64,000 bases of DNA. Origin: Lethocerus indicus (lineage: Eukaryota > Arthropoda > Insecta > Hemiptera > Belostomatidae). The stretch is taken from the NCBI GenBank assembly GCA_019843655.1, contig JACDQD010000003.1, positions 34,336,224 through 34,400,223 on the forward strand. Reading direction: 5' to 3'. Under the pieces are notes generated by a model. It searched no databases, was not told the DNA's origin, and saw only the letters and a program-made list of their open reading frames with translations. The position numbers were made by a program, and so were the translations under genes. How positions within the stretch are numbered: the first letter of the stretch is position 1; each line of letters opens with the position of its first letter. This document shows, in pieces, positions 22,290 to 32,718 of the stretch.

Positions 22290-23848
22290 ATATATATATA
22301 AATGTGTGTGTGCATTTTGTTTTCGGTTGTTTAGGACCGGGACTTGGTGAGCGAAAGCAGTAAGAACGCCGAAAAGTCAAAAAGGGCGGGCAAAGGCCCA
22401 CAGCAGAGCTGTTGGAATTGCGGCGTCGAGGGGCACAGCCTGCGCGATTGTACGGCGCCGCGCAACGCCGAAGCCATCAACAGAAATCGGCAGGCGTTCA
22501 TGGACAATCCAAAGCGTATGATGTACGGAATATATGGTTTATTTTCGTATGCGCGCCATCGCGCAGTGTGCAACGGCCATCTGTATCGATATAGCCCATT
22601 GTGTGTCTAGTAGCTGAAGTACCCGGCAGAATTGTAATTAAAGATACGCCTATTGCAGTACTCGAGAGTACGCTACATTCGTAGTTCTCTGCGTATACCA
22701 AAAATGTTAGGATATAAGTAGCAGTGGCGTCACTGTTTTTACGGCCGACATGCCGAGGGACTTTACACAGCGAGAACTGTAACGGAAGTTCGGTCGAGCT
22801 CGCTTTTTTTTTTCTCTCACGACGTGAAGTTTAATGGATACGTTTTTGCGGTCGAATTTCAGGTACAACGAATTCAAAAGGTACCACCTGGAAGTGGAAA
22901 CGAACAAGTATTCGGACTTGACGCCGGGCCGCCTGAGCGGCGAGCTGAGGGAAGCGCTCGGGTTGAGCAGGCGCAGACTGCCGCGCCACATCTACCTCAT
23001 GAGGATGTTGGGCTATCCGCCCGGCTGGCTCCTAGAAGCGCACGTCCCAATATCGAACATCGATATGTACGATAAGCACGGAAACAGTAAGTGAAAAGGG
23101 GTTATTTCCTCTTCAATTATACACCTTGACGGCTAAGTAATTGCGGAATTCAACCCAGACAAGTGGCGTTGTACATATTTTCAAGTACGTCAACATCTTT
23201 GCCACAGAGATGGCTTTGAACGCACGCGATCGTCGTGAAAAGAGTATGTTTAAAACGCAAATTTCAACAGTTTATATTGGGTCGACGACTAAGTAATTGA
23301 GGAATTCACCCCGACAAGTGGCGTTGTACATATTTTCAAGTACGTCAACATCTTTGAACAGAGATAAGCCGTAGATGGTTTCGAATGCGCGTATATAAGA
23401 TACATTCGGCTTCTCTGCAATGTCCCTCGTCGAACTATGGCGATCTGAATCGATAATGGCCTTTATTCGGTCATCGTCGACCTCCTCCACCGGATGTCCA
23501 CAGCGCTCCTCGTCTTTCAATGAAAAATCCCCCGACCGGAATTTCGCGAACCGGTACTGAAACTGCCGTTCTTTTAAGGCTTCATCAACGTACACGGCGT
23601 ACAACTTTTTAGGCGTTAACACGTTTGTGAAAATAAAAAAGCGAATCTGACGAAACGCCACCGGTTCACCGTCTTATAGCTTTTATACACACACAATTCA
23701 ACTGGTCGATGTAATTTTGATACTGAATGTTTCAGAAAGGACCGAATGATAACGTATCAAAGAATTAATTCCGTGCAAAGATCGACATACCTGTTAAAAA
23801 TATGTACAACGCCACTGTCGAGGGGTTGGAATACTGTAGGTTCGTCAA

Positions 23849-23890
<42 letters not shown>

Positions 23891-25472
23891 TATCTCACTC
23901 TGTCAGGTCTTTGCAACTGTCACAACACATGAGAAGTGACAGTGGGCAGTGAGGATGGCCAAAAACATCAAAGTGCTAACAGTGACTAACACAGCGCTAC
24001 TGAAGATTTGGCGAGCAGCCCTTTGTTAAGAAGAACGTTTATATTGTAAAGCCAAAACCAGCCGGTTTTGAGTTGAGATCTGAACATCACGAACCTACAG
24101 TATCAAAGAATCTTATTCCTTTGTAAAATTTCGGTCAATTGTTAAGTAATAAATTTTGTAAAACTTGTCGGGTGAATTCCTCAATTACTTAGTCGTTAAC
24201 TTATAATATATATATATATATATATCTGTGCATATACACAACAAGCAAGACAGAAACTCTATGGTCTATAGACATACATGTTTCATTCTGGAATTAACCA
24301 AATTTGTACATTTTTTTTTTCAATTTATCAATATATAAAATTGCATTCCGTTCGAAATATGTATTATGCATTTGGTTAACATGTCGAACAGAGGTCGGCG
24401 ATCCTGACGACGAAGAGGGCGAAATAACATCGTTGAATAAACAGGTCGGCCTCAACCTCAATTCAATTGTGAGATATCCCGGATTCAACGTTAACCCGTC
24501 GCACAAAACAGAAGACGTGAGTTATATTTAATTGCATCGACTTTAATGATATAATAATAAAGTATTTAACGATATAATTTGTATCGAATAGAAGGAAATA
24601 ATAGTAACGAGTATATACTTATTTGAATGGTATTCAAATGAAGAGTGGATAATAGTATGTTTCTGGACTATCTTTATGAGTTTTTATTTAGCGGCTCCGT
24701 GTATCGATTATGAACTATAGACTAAAACTTTGACGCGGAGACGTATAGTTTAACAATATCGGAAGAGGATATCGTTTCCTGATAATACGAAACAAACAAA
24801 CAAACAAACGAAATATACACGAGTGGGACGACTCTGTTTATCAAGTGTCCTGTTTGTAAATTTGTTTGTTAAAAAAAGAACAATGATTTACCGTAGATTT
24901 AGTGGTGTTTCCGTCTCCCCTTCGCCGGTTCGGTCTTTCGCCGGACCGGTTTCGGCCGTACGCCGTCTTCAGTAGCGCTGTGTTGTTAGTCACTTTGGAT
25001 GTTTTTTTTTACTGAAGCCGATTTACGAAATCGCGGACCACGAAAATCGGTATTCCGTAACCGACAGGCCTGATTTATTTATTTACCAGGAACACTATTT
25101 GTACAACGCCCCTCCGATGAACCCGAACCAAAATATCAACGTTTTCATTTCGACTCTGCGCGAGAGCGTCAGGTGCAGCACTATGCCGTCGCAGCCGCAG
25201 CCGCAGCTGCAGCCGCAACAACGTGTCGTCGAAAATGCGCACGAAGAACCGCCCGAACCGGAGGATATGGATATCGTCGAATTACCCGGTAATTATTCAT
25301 TTCGGGACACTCCGATCTTGCGAAGCGTCGTAATTCCTTTTTATATTATTATTGTAAATAATGCCAATTACCCGGATATATTAGTCTTATTTAGAAAAAA
25401 TACGGTTTCATATGGTCTCCTCTGTTGTTGGTTTTGCGGTCTTTCAGCAGACCATATTCAGCAAGTTACTTT

Positions 25473-25531
<59 letters not shown>

Positions 25532-27346
25532 AAGTTAAGTTGACCCGAGCAGAACTTTGGTTTTTAAAATGGATAACTTTATTTCAACCCTGCACGAAAT
25601 ACAGGTCTATACTTAACGAATGATTAACGGTATCTCTAATGAGTTCAGTGATTAACAATGTTGACGGACAGGGTACTTGGAATAGTTCACAATCGTTAGG
25701 AGCGCTTCGTACGTAAGTTCACTAACTCGCGTAACAAGACTCCAATATAATATAGCGGCAAAGGATTTGCCGAATCGTAAATCTAATGTTTATGTTTGGC
25801 CGCCCTCTGATGTTACCTCCGTAAGTCTGGCCGCTCACTTGACTTGCATTGAATTTTCTTTATATAACGTCTATTTCACTGAACCATTAGAGATACCGTT
25901 AATCATTCGTTAAGTATAGACCTGTATTTCGTGCAGGGTTGAAATAAAGTTATCCGTTTTTAAAAACCAAGCATATTTTTTGGTCTTAATATTACGATTT
26001 TCTGTTTCCTACAGACAGTGATATCGTGCTGGCTGCCGAAGTGTCGAAATCGCCTCCTCCTCCTCCTCCTCCTCTACCGACGGAAGAATTGCCGCCGCCG
26101 CCCGATTCAGAACCAGAGTTGGATAATGTGAGTGATTTATAATCTTATTTCCCGAAGTTCAATCTCCGTTTAATACTATAATTTTAAGTTATAGCCGGGT
26201 CGCGATGGCCGAAGCACAGATAATACCCTTGCCTATATTTTTATTAAGAGTTGTTCAAAATTGGAATGTATTTTATTCGATAATTTTGGCTCGACATGAG
26301 GCTGAAACGATATAAACTTTCCAATCCGCCTACTATTGGGTCGACGACTAAACAATTACGGAATTCACCGACAAGTGGCGTTGTACATATTTTTAAGTAC
26401 GTCAACATCTTTGCACAGATAAGACTCTTCGATACGTTATTATTTGGTCCTTTCTGAAACATTCGGTATAAAAATTACATTGACCGGTTGAATTGTTTGT
26501 GTGTGCGTGTATAAAAAGCTAAAACACGGTGAACCAAAGTGAGCTTTTCCGTCACATTTCGCTTTGTTATTTTCGCGAAGGTGTTAACGCCTCGCGGGCT
26601 CATAAAAAGTTCAGTACGCTGTGTACGCTGATGAAGCCTTAACGTCCAATGGAGGTCGAAAATGACCAAATAAAGGCCATTATCGATTCAAATGGCCGTA
26701 GTTCGACACAAGGGACATTGCAGAGGAGCCGAATGTATCTTATACATGCATTAAAACCGTCTCTTATCTGTGCAAAGACGTTGACGTACTTAAAAATATG
26801 TACAACGCCACTTGTTGCGGCGTTAATTACTTAGTCGTCGACCCAATACATGAAAAAGAGAGTTCCAGGAACACTGTTTGTACTACGATGGTCCTCAGTT
26901 GAATCTGAACCTGAAGCACCCATTGCACTGTAATAAACACCGGGGAATGCATTTTTAAAGTTGTTTTCGGCATGAATTACAAAGGGACATTCCATCTCCT
27001 CTCGCCGGTTCGGTCTTTCGCCAGACTGGTGTTTCGGCCGCTCGCCATCTTCAGTAGCGCTGTGTGTCAGTCACTTTTGGCACTTGGCATCCATTCGTCA
27101 TATCGGCGACAATTCAAGTTCCGGTCGTGTGTTAAAATATATCTTCGGAAATTCAAATTGCTTTTCTAACCGCCTTCCTCTAATCCCACCAATTAGTCGG
27201 AATTTTCCTTAATTTTCGGATCCCGAAACGGTGCTTACAAGAAGGCTGTGTGTCCAGTCACTCTGGATATTTTTTGACCGATAATCCGACAAAGACTTAA
27301 GCCGATTAACAGAAAGCCCTTTACAAATAAGACAAACAACATCCCC

Positions 27347-27399
<53 letters not shown>

Positions 27400-27549
27400 G
27401 TCACAGTATACAAGTGACACGTGACACAGTGCAGTGAGGATGCCCGAAAAACGTCCACGGTGACTAACAACACACAGCGCTACTGAAGATGGCGAGTGGC
27501 CGAAGCCAGACTGGTTTTGGCCATTCGCCGTCTTCAGTACTCACTTTGG

Positions 27550-27609
<60 letters not shown>

Positions 27610-28043
27610 TGTCACAGTATCAAGTGACAGTGACTAACAACACAGCGCTACTGAAGATGGCGAGCGGCCGAAACAGCAGTCTCTAGCAGAAGACGAAGAC
27701 CGGAGAAGAAACACACGAAATCTACAGCGAATTTTTTTTTTTTTTTCAGGAATCCGATCCGAAGAACGAAATCGGCGGCGATGTGTTTCCGAAAACGACG
27801 ACAAAATCAGAACGCTTCGCCGATTTGGGCAAAGTGAAATCGGTGTACATCGGCACACCGGTCTATTCTCAACACTCGCCGTACACCAAACTGCCGACGT
27901 GGGACAAGTTCGGCAAGGACATGCCAGAAGTCGTCAACTTTGAAAACCTTCCGAAGAGCACGGGCATGTTCAGAAAGATGAGCAAAGTTCTGAAGAAAGT
28001 GCGCCGAGTCATGACCGAGAACCAAACTGAAAAACAAAATTGA
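20413..28043 (+). CDS. ZCCHC8: ZCCHC8-like NEXT-complex subunit; seven exons, 481 residues
   Basis: ZCCHC8 scaffolds the nuclear exosome targeting (NEXT) complex with MTR4 helicase and RBM7, directing noncoding and aberrant nuclear RNAs to decay. Join: 20413-20715, 22335-22522, 22863-23086, 24392-24516, 25090-25288, 26015-26127, 27750-28043; total 1446 bases, in frame throughout. Features in order: an acidic Glu/Asp-rich N-terminus (about residues 15-80); a CCHC zinc knuckle (CWNCGVEGHSLRDC, about 125-140); the PSP proline-rich domain (YHLEVE...LPRHIYLMRMLGYPPGWL); a Gln/Pro-rich linker; a Pro-rich segment from a CCT microsatellite; and a C-terminal segment (STGMFRKMSKVLKKVRR) resembling the MTR4-binding tail of ZCCHC8. 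It is shorter than the human protein (707 residues). The exon 2 donor (GTACGG) was chosen because the stronger-looking GTATGA seven bases upstream breaks the frame. Confidence 0.92.
21732..22106 (-). mobile_element. 5'-truncated LINE insertion (I-like, RNase H end) in ZCCHC8 intron 1
   Basis: On the minus strand the segment encodes the C-terminal end of a non-LTR retrotransposon polyprotein (DRWTLADNLTRKEETIINRI, then RAGHTKVTHDYLL, then PNPKC), with internal breaks. It ends in tataaatgaagtt followed by a (CAT)n tail. A perfect 15-base direct repeat, ttgattctgcattga, flanks it at 21717-21731 and 22107-22121: a target-site duplication that fixes both boundaries. Insertion is antisense to ZCCHC8. 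Confidence 0.85.
22243..22300. repeat. (TATC)n-(TA)n microsatellite
   Basis: About ten TATC units followed by TA units, 35 bases before the ZCCHC8 exon 2 acceptor. Confidence 0.9.
22335..22522 (+). CDS. ZCCHC8: ZCCHC8 exon 2 (zinc knuckle)
   Basis: The acceptor TTGTTTAG is preceded by a T-rich tract and a TATC/TA microsatellite. The exon encodes the CCHC knuckle and the TAPRNAEAINRNRQAFMDNP segment typical of the family. Donor AT|GTACGG. Confidence 0.85.
22863..23086 (+). CDS. ZCCHC8: ZCCHC8 exon 3 (PSP domain)
   Basis: The acceptor GAATTTCAG and donor AACA|GTAAGT are both strong. It encodes the PSP domain with the family signature GYPPGWL. Confidence 0.92.
23123..23230 (-). mobile_element. 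Mariner-A terminal fragment
   Basis: Carries the left end (acggctaagtaattgcggaa, then aagtggcgttgtacatattt, then caagtacgtcaacatctttg) adjoining a fuller copy at 23276. Confidence 0.7.
23276..23825 (-). pseudogene. Mariner-A element with transposase N-terminal remnant
   Basis: The minus-strand frame 23272-23661 contains the helix-turn-helix region of a mariner-family transposase (FQYRFAKFRSGDFSLKDEER, then DDDRIKAIIDSDRHSSTRDI, then AEKPNVSY) and then jumps directly to the terminal repeat. The catalytic D,D34D core is deleted. The left terminus begins tattgggtcgacgactaagt; the right inverted end (ttaaaaatatgtacaacgcc, about 23795-23815) is truncated and abuts MITE-1 sequence. Non-functional. 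Confidence 0.8.
23826..24115. mobile_element. MITE-1 copy with (TA)n centre in ZCCHC8 intron 3
   Basis: Starts at ggggttggaatactgtaggt, runs through a TA tract (about 23852-23889), the core (tgacagtgggcagtgaggat), and ends near gaacatcacgaacctacagt. A short degenerate insert lies around 24015-24065. Confidence 0.7.
24150..24205 (+). mobile_element. Solo Mariner-A terminus
   Basis: Contains only the terminal segment gtgaattcctcaattactta, then gtcgttaac, with no internal sequence. Confidence 0.6.
24392..24516 (+). CDS. ZCCHC8: ZCCHC8 exon 4
   Basis: Acceptor TCGAACAG, donor GAC|GTGAGT. It encodes GDPDDEEGEI and VRYPGFNV, matching the family segment that follows the PSP domain. Confidence 0.85.
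24895..25010. mobile_element. MITE-1 left half-copy in ZCCHC8 intron 4
   Basis: Shows gtttccgtctccccttcgcc, the hairpin cggtctttcgccggaccg, then gccgtcttcagtagcgctgt and tcactttggatgtttt. The right arm is missing, and the copy ends 80 bases before exon 5. Confidence 0.75.
25090..25288 (+). CDS. ZCCHC8: ZCCHC8 exon 5
   Basis: Acceptor TTTATTTACCAG, donor CCCG|GTAATT. It encodes a Gln/Pro-rich segment (PSQPQPQLQPQQ) and an acidic PPEPEDMD stretch. Confidence 0.82.
25476..25527. repeat. (TA)n microsatellite
   Basis: About 26 uninterrupted TA units in ZCCHC8 intron 5. Confidence 0.95.
25555..25972. mobile_element. Palindromic MITE with about 94-bp terminal inverted repeats
   Basis: The left end (ctttggtttttaaaatggat, then aactttatttcaaccctgca, then cgaaatacaggtctatactt, then aacgaatgattaacggtatc) is the near-perfect reverse complement of the right end (to 25972). 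About 230 unrelated bases lie between. There is no coding capacity. It sits in ZCCHC8 intron 5. Confidence 0.85.
26015..26127 (+). CDS. ZCCHC8: ZCCHC8 exon 6
   Basis: Acceptor TTTCCTACAG, donor AAT|GTGAGT. It encodes Pro runs from (CCT)n and (CCG)n tracts and an acidic end. Confidence 0.82.
26333..26858 (+). mobile_element. Mariner-A copy, internally deleted, in ZCCHC8 intron 6
   Basis: Both termini are present: attgggtcgacgactaaaca at the left and cttagtcgtcgacccaatac at the right, with inverted ends about 90 bases long. The interior on the plus strand retains broken transposase N-terminal coding (around 26540-26740, VYADEAL and RDIAEEPNVSY-like pieces in shifted frames). A near-identical copy lies at 50535-51030. 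Confidence 0.85.
26985..27232. mobile_element. MITE-1 half-copy joined to a 160-bp foreign segment
   Basis: The MITE-1 left arm runs straight into cacttggcatccattcgtca, then tatcggcgacaattcaagtt, then ccggtcgtgtgttaaaatat and on to ctaatcccaccaattagtcg. The same fusion recurs at 39970-40215, so it is a propagated subfamily. Confidence 0.75.
27340..27725. mobile_element. Two MITE-1 copies with (TA)n centres in ZCCHC8 intron 6
   Basis: TA tracts at about 27350-27393 and 27549-27607 (the second with a TG interruption) are each followed by the core (gtcctgtcacagtat) and the right arm (cagcgctactgaagatggcg). The final arm ends about 25 bases before the exon 7 acceptor. Confidence 0.8.
27750..28043 (+). 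CDS. ZCCHC8: ZCCHC8 exon 7 (last)
   Basis: The acceptor is a long T-run ending TTTTTTCAG. It encodes 97 residues including VYIGTPV, the STGMF C-terminal segment and a basic tail, then TGA at 28041-28043. Confidence 0.9.
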   Translation, partial: ESDPKNEIGGDVFPKTTTKSERFADLGKVKSVYIGTPVYSQHSPYTKLPTWDKFGKDMPEVVNFENLPKSTGMFRKMSKVLKKVRRVMTENQTEKQN

Positions 28044-28327
28044 TCCTATTTTTTATTTTTTTTTTCAATTCGAATTGAAATTTTTTTTATTTAAAAATTT
28101 TTAAAAAAATCGGAATACATTTTTTATACTTTTCGAATCAACGATTTGGCACGTATTTTGCCAAAGCATTTCACGATTGTAGAAAATTTTTGACATTCAA
28201 CTACGGTACCTGTTATTTTTTTCGTGCGTCTGAAATATCGTTCTTCAGTCGAACGATGAATGCGTTTTATGAATGAACGATTGCTGTTGTTGCTATTGAA
28301 AATTTTCGTGTAGAGCGACGGAAAAAA

Positions 28328-28333
28328 AATAAA
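28328..28333 (+). promoter_or_regulatory. Candidate poly(A) signal of ZCCHC8
   Basis: AATAAA 285 bases after the ZCCHC8 stop, followed by a second partial hexamer (caataaat). Confidence 0.5.
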
Positions 28334-28399
28334 GTCAATAAATTTTACTTATCGACATTTCCGCACCGTAGGTGGTAATCTAAACATTTTTCGCATACT

Positions 28400-28675
28400 T
28401 TACTTACATGCAATACCGTAATGACGCATGGTATACATACAGGGGGACACTGATGTATGTATCGATATTTATTGAATGTATATATTTAGACAGCGAGAGA
28501 GAAGAATAGGATGGATAGTATTTCTGTTGTCTGTCGAAATGAAAAGTAAAATTATTTCTAATCAGAGTCACTATCAGGTGTAAATACCTGATGATATATA
28601 TACATATATAAAAAATATATAAATTGTTTTCTTTTCTAAAAAAAATTCTTATCATAGTTTAATTACCTTGTTCTT

Positions 28676-28719
<44 letters not shown>

Positions 28720-30340
28720 ATGCATTTTACCCCTTTATTGACAGTGAAAGCATTATTAGGAGAGAACTGGGTTCGACGCCACATTAAATATATTTATTCC
28801 CAATTTTAACACATTGTGTACGCACTTTGCTGAAAAACCGCGGATATAGATGCGATTTTTAAAAAGGCCGTTTCCCTCACAAATTTGAAAAAAAAAAAAA
28901 AAAAACCTCGAACTCTGAAATAATAAAATGCCGTCGAACGATAAAAACACTTATTTTACTTTGATGCGGATCGCAAAAGTCATTGATTTTTACGCTCTCG
29001 GAAGGTCGACGTTCATTATTTTTTCTTTTTCCGCTTAACCATTCGTTAACGGAATACGAAAGATTTCGTTGCCTCAGTAGCGTAACAAGAGAATTTTCTT
29101 TCAGTTCCTCAATTTGTCGAATCAACCTGAAAACGAAAGATATATCGCCTCCCGTACCACAATGTGTTAAAACTGAACATCGTTCTTTTTAAATTTATAT
29201 TTTATTATACATTACATTTATATGTATGCATATACACAAATATATGTGTATATATATATATATATATATACACATAAATATATCTATATAAATATAAAAT
29301 GAATAATTATTTTCTATAAGAGTAACTCAGAATGTTTCCTTTAATTCATACCCATCCCAACAATTTTTATTATTTCATTCGATATTTTACAGTTAGTATA
29401 ACACGAATTTATATATATATATTTAAATGTCTATATAAATGAGAAAAAAGTATATATTATATACACGTTTATAGAAATATTATAAAACAGGAGTATGTAC
29501 ATAAGTAATTTTGAATTCGAATATTTTTTTTTCCCTCTATCTTCCTGAAGTTTGTTTGGAATGCTGGAAAATTAAAAATTACACTTTCTCATTTATAATA
29601 AGTTATATAAAAAATTATAAAAGAAAAGAGATTACCCTTAATTAGCTTTCTATTAATATTCTAGTGGACAACTAAATTTTCGAACAATTTGTTATTGTTG
29701 TTTTTTAAAACAACGGGGCGAAAGATTATTTTAAATATAACAATAAAAAGCGAAAAAAAAAAATAATAAAATATAATATAAATGAATGATGGCCAGTGAA
29801 AACTTTACGACCCCCTCCCCCCTCCCCCCCCCGTCGGTGCTTTGAACAAAACTAAATGTGTGCGCTGACAAAACGAATATTGTTCACAACAATTATGAAT
29901 TAATCGCGCAGTGCGAATTTTGTTAACGCAGTTTTTTTTTTCTTTTCTTTTCCCTCTTCGAATATAAACCCCCGATCTCACGAAATAAAAATTCTCTGGC
30001 CGCTCAACTCACGAAACGATGTTTCTTTTCTTTTCTTTCTTTTCTTTTCTTTTTTTTTTTTCGGTGTACTTTTCTTTTTATATTCCTGTTATATTCGGCC
30101 GGCCGTTCCCGTTCCGTCGTTATTAGAATGCGTTCGGCGATGCCGGAGGCCTACCGTCGTCTTCCTGGAAAATTACGGAACAGAAAATACAATTACGAAA
30201 TGCGATTTGTCCGGGACAATTTGTCGACTTTACAAACGTACCGAAAAATTTTTTTTGGCGAAAAGATGACAATGGACTCGAACGGACCAGAAAATAACGA
30301 AATGAAATTAATTTTTTCAACGCATACCTGGTTTTTGCGG
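28400..30340. other. Intergenic AT-rich DNA, no gene recognised
   Basis: Contains TA tracts at about 28680-28717 and 29250-29270, a C-rich tract at 29813-29832 and pyrimidine runs at 29930-30062. Short ORFs have no recognisable motif. Confidence 0.5.
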
Positions 30341-30349
30341 CCTGCGACC

Positions 30350-30454
30350 GGTTGGAATACGGTGGGTTCGTGGCGTTTCTGTTCTGTCTCCTCTCGCGGT
30401 TTTGTCTTCCGCTAGACCGGTTTTGGCCATTCGCCGTCTTCAGTAGTCACTTTG

Positions 30455-30498
<44 letters not shown>

Positions 30499-30603
30499 GT
30501 CACAGTATCAAGTGACAGTGACTAACAACACAGCGCTACTGAAGATGGCGAGCGGCCGAAGCTAGACTGGTTTTGGCCATTCACCGTCTTCAGTAGTCAC
30601 TTT

Positions 30604-30644
<41 letters not shown>

Positions 30645-30749
30645 GTCACAGTATCAAGTGGCAGTGACTAACAACACAGCGCTACTGAAGATGGCAAGCG
30701 GCCGAAGCTAGACTGGTTTTGGCCATTCACCGTCTTCAGTAGTCACTTT

Positions 30750-30836
<87 letters not shown>

Positions 30837-30960
30837 GTCACAGTATCAAGTGACAGTGACTAACAACACAGCGCTACTGAAGATGGCGAGCGGCCGAAAC
30901 CGCAGTCTAGCGAAAGAAGAAAACCGGCGAGAGGAGACAGAAACATCACGAAACCATGAA
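30350..30960. repeat. Three tandem MITE-1 units with (TA)n centres
   Basis: The block cgtcttcagtagtcactttg, then (TA)n, then gtcctgtcacagtatcaagt, then cagcgctactgaagatggcg, then agctagactggttttggcca occurs three times in a row. TA tracts lie at about 30458-30493, 30605-30639 and 30752-30830, the last about 40 units long. The outer left arm (about 30350) and outer right arm (about 30890-30955) are intact, so this is one MITE-1 whose middle was tandemly amplified. Confidence 0.88.
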
Positions 30961-31120
30961 ATTAATTTTGTTATGAAATATAATTTTTATTTTACTCACG
31001 CATAAATGGGGGAATTACAGAATATTCAACGATTTGAGAAATAGATTAATTATTAGGGGGCGGAAAAAGGCTGATGGTAAGTCGTGTATTTTAATACTGG
31101 CGAGACTTTTAAAAAAAAGA

Positions 31121-32538
31121 GATATGTGCCCGCAATTATTTTTTTTTTGTCTCTTTTATTGTTACAACTGTAAAATTGTACAATAAGCGACATTGATACA
31201 AACACTAGCTACAATAGTCAACAATCAGAGGAGAAACCCACTAGTTTCCCCCTTTTTATTATTATTTATTTTATTTTTAATTTAATTTATTTTATTTATT
31301 ATTATTAACATTTTATTTAATTATTTAGGTCGTGGCCACTTCCTTTTCAGGCGTCTAAGTCGAAATTAAAAAAAAAAAATGAATTTATCGCTTATTTCAC
31401 ACGACACGATTTTAAACTAAATTTATTCGATGTAATTTTTACGATATCGTCAAAAATGAACTTTTAGACAGTAGTTGTAATTACAACGGAATTCATTTAG
31501 CGTTTATTACGAAAGTGATCAAAGTCAACGATTTAAAGGAAATTATATAAACACAACTTAACTAGAAATACATTTTCGGTCAAACGAATGTCGCAGCCGG
31601 ATTATTATTTAAACGAAATCACTTGAAAAATTGACAAAAAAGAGTGAAAAATACCAAGGGCAAATCCGTCTCTTGGCTAAAAATTTGATGGACGAAATTT
31701 TTGAAAAATGAACATTATAAAATGTTTTATAAGACTTCTTTAGATGTGATTCTCAATTCCAAGTTCTTGGATATTTCATCTAAAAGAGGAAAACCAAAAA
31801 TATACTGAAAATATTCGATTACTTCTATTATACAACACTAGACTAGTAAAAAAACATAAAGATCTATGTGTAATACATCCATCCATTTTTATCAGGAATA
31901 TTTTAAAATCTTAAAAACTCGAAATTACGATAAAAATGGTTAAAAATTATTAATAAATATTAATACTTTACGAGTAAACATTCTACTATGTATACATAGA
32001 TAAAACATTTGATGTTTACGAATCATTTCGTTAAAGTCGTTGTTTCAAATAAAAATCACAATTTTTTATTACTTTAAGTCAATTATAGGACATTCGGTTA
32101 ATTTTGAAAATGGTCTAAGACAATTCAAGCTTTAAAAACAACATTTTCCCTATGAAATTCGCACAAAATTTCGTATCTTCAATAAATTTCCATTAATCAA
32201 ATATATTTTTCCATTAATCGAAAATATTTTTTAATTTTATTCAAAGAGCCCGAAAGGAAGTGGCCACGACCTAAATGATTAAATAAAATGTTAATAATAA
32301 TAAAAATAAATGAATTTAAATTAAAATAAAATAAATAAATAAAAAGGGGAAACTAGTGGGTTTCTCCTCTAATTGTAGACTATTGTAGCTAGTGATTTCA
32401 TCAATGTTGCTTATTGTATAATTTTACAGTTGTAACAATAAAAGAGATCGAAAAAAATGTATTCAAACGCGATTCATTAAATATCTCGAGAAACAAGAAA
32501 TATACGACTTGGACCACTTTAATAATAATGGGCACGTA
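31121..32538. mobile_element. Nested element containing a 220-bp-arm foldback
   Basis: Inner foldback: 31140-31360 (ctcttttattgttacaactg, then tagtttcccc, then aggtcgtggccacttccttt) is inverted at 32247-32459 (aggaagtggccacgacctaa, then ggggaaactagtgggtttct, then cagttgtaacaataaaagag). Outer short ends tatgtgcccgcaattatt (31123) and aataatgggcacgtata (32525) look like terminal inverted repeats of the family also seen at 2697. About 880 AT-rich bases lie between the arms without recognisable coding. The right outer end overlaps the 3' end of SMIM14. Confidence 0.7.
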
Positions 32539-32718
32539 TATATATAGATATTATTATTATTATTATTAATAATAGTGGGCGTACCGGTTCGTTGTTCCGC
32601 GGTTTTGAATCGTCGTGGCGATTGCGAATCGATTGCGGTCTCAGCATGTAGAGGACGAGGGCTATGGCGACCCACGCCACGGTCATCATCACGAAACCGT
32701 TGTCACCCGAACTGGCCA
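32519..32718 (-). CDS. SMIM14: SMIM14 coding exon 3 (last)
   Basis: Acceptor TTTGTGTGTTCCAG. It encodes the membrane span and the microsatellite-derived tail, with TAA at 32521-32519. Confidence 0.87.

Noticed and set aside
22516..22522. GTATGA as the ZCCHC8 exon 2 donor
   Set aside because: It looks like a better donor than GTACGG but breaks the reading frame into the PSP-domain exon, whose acceptor is unambiguous.
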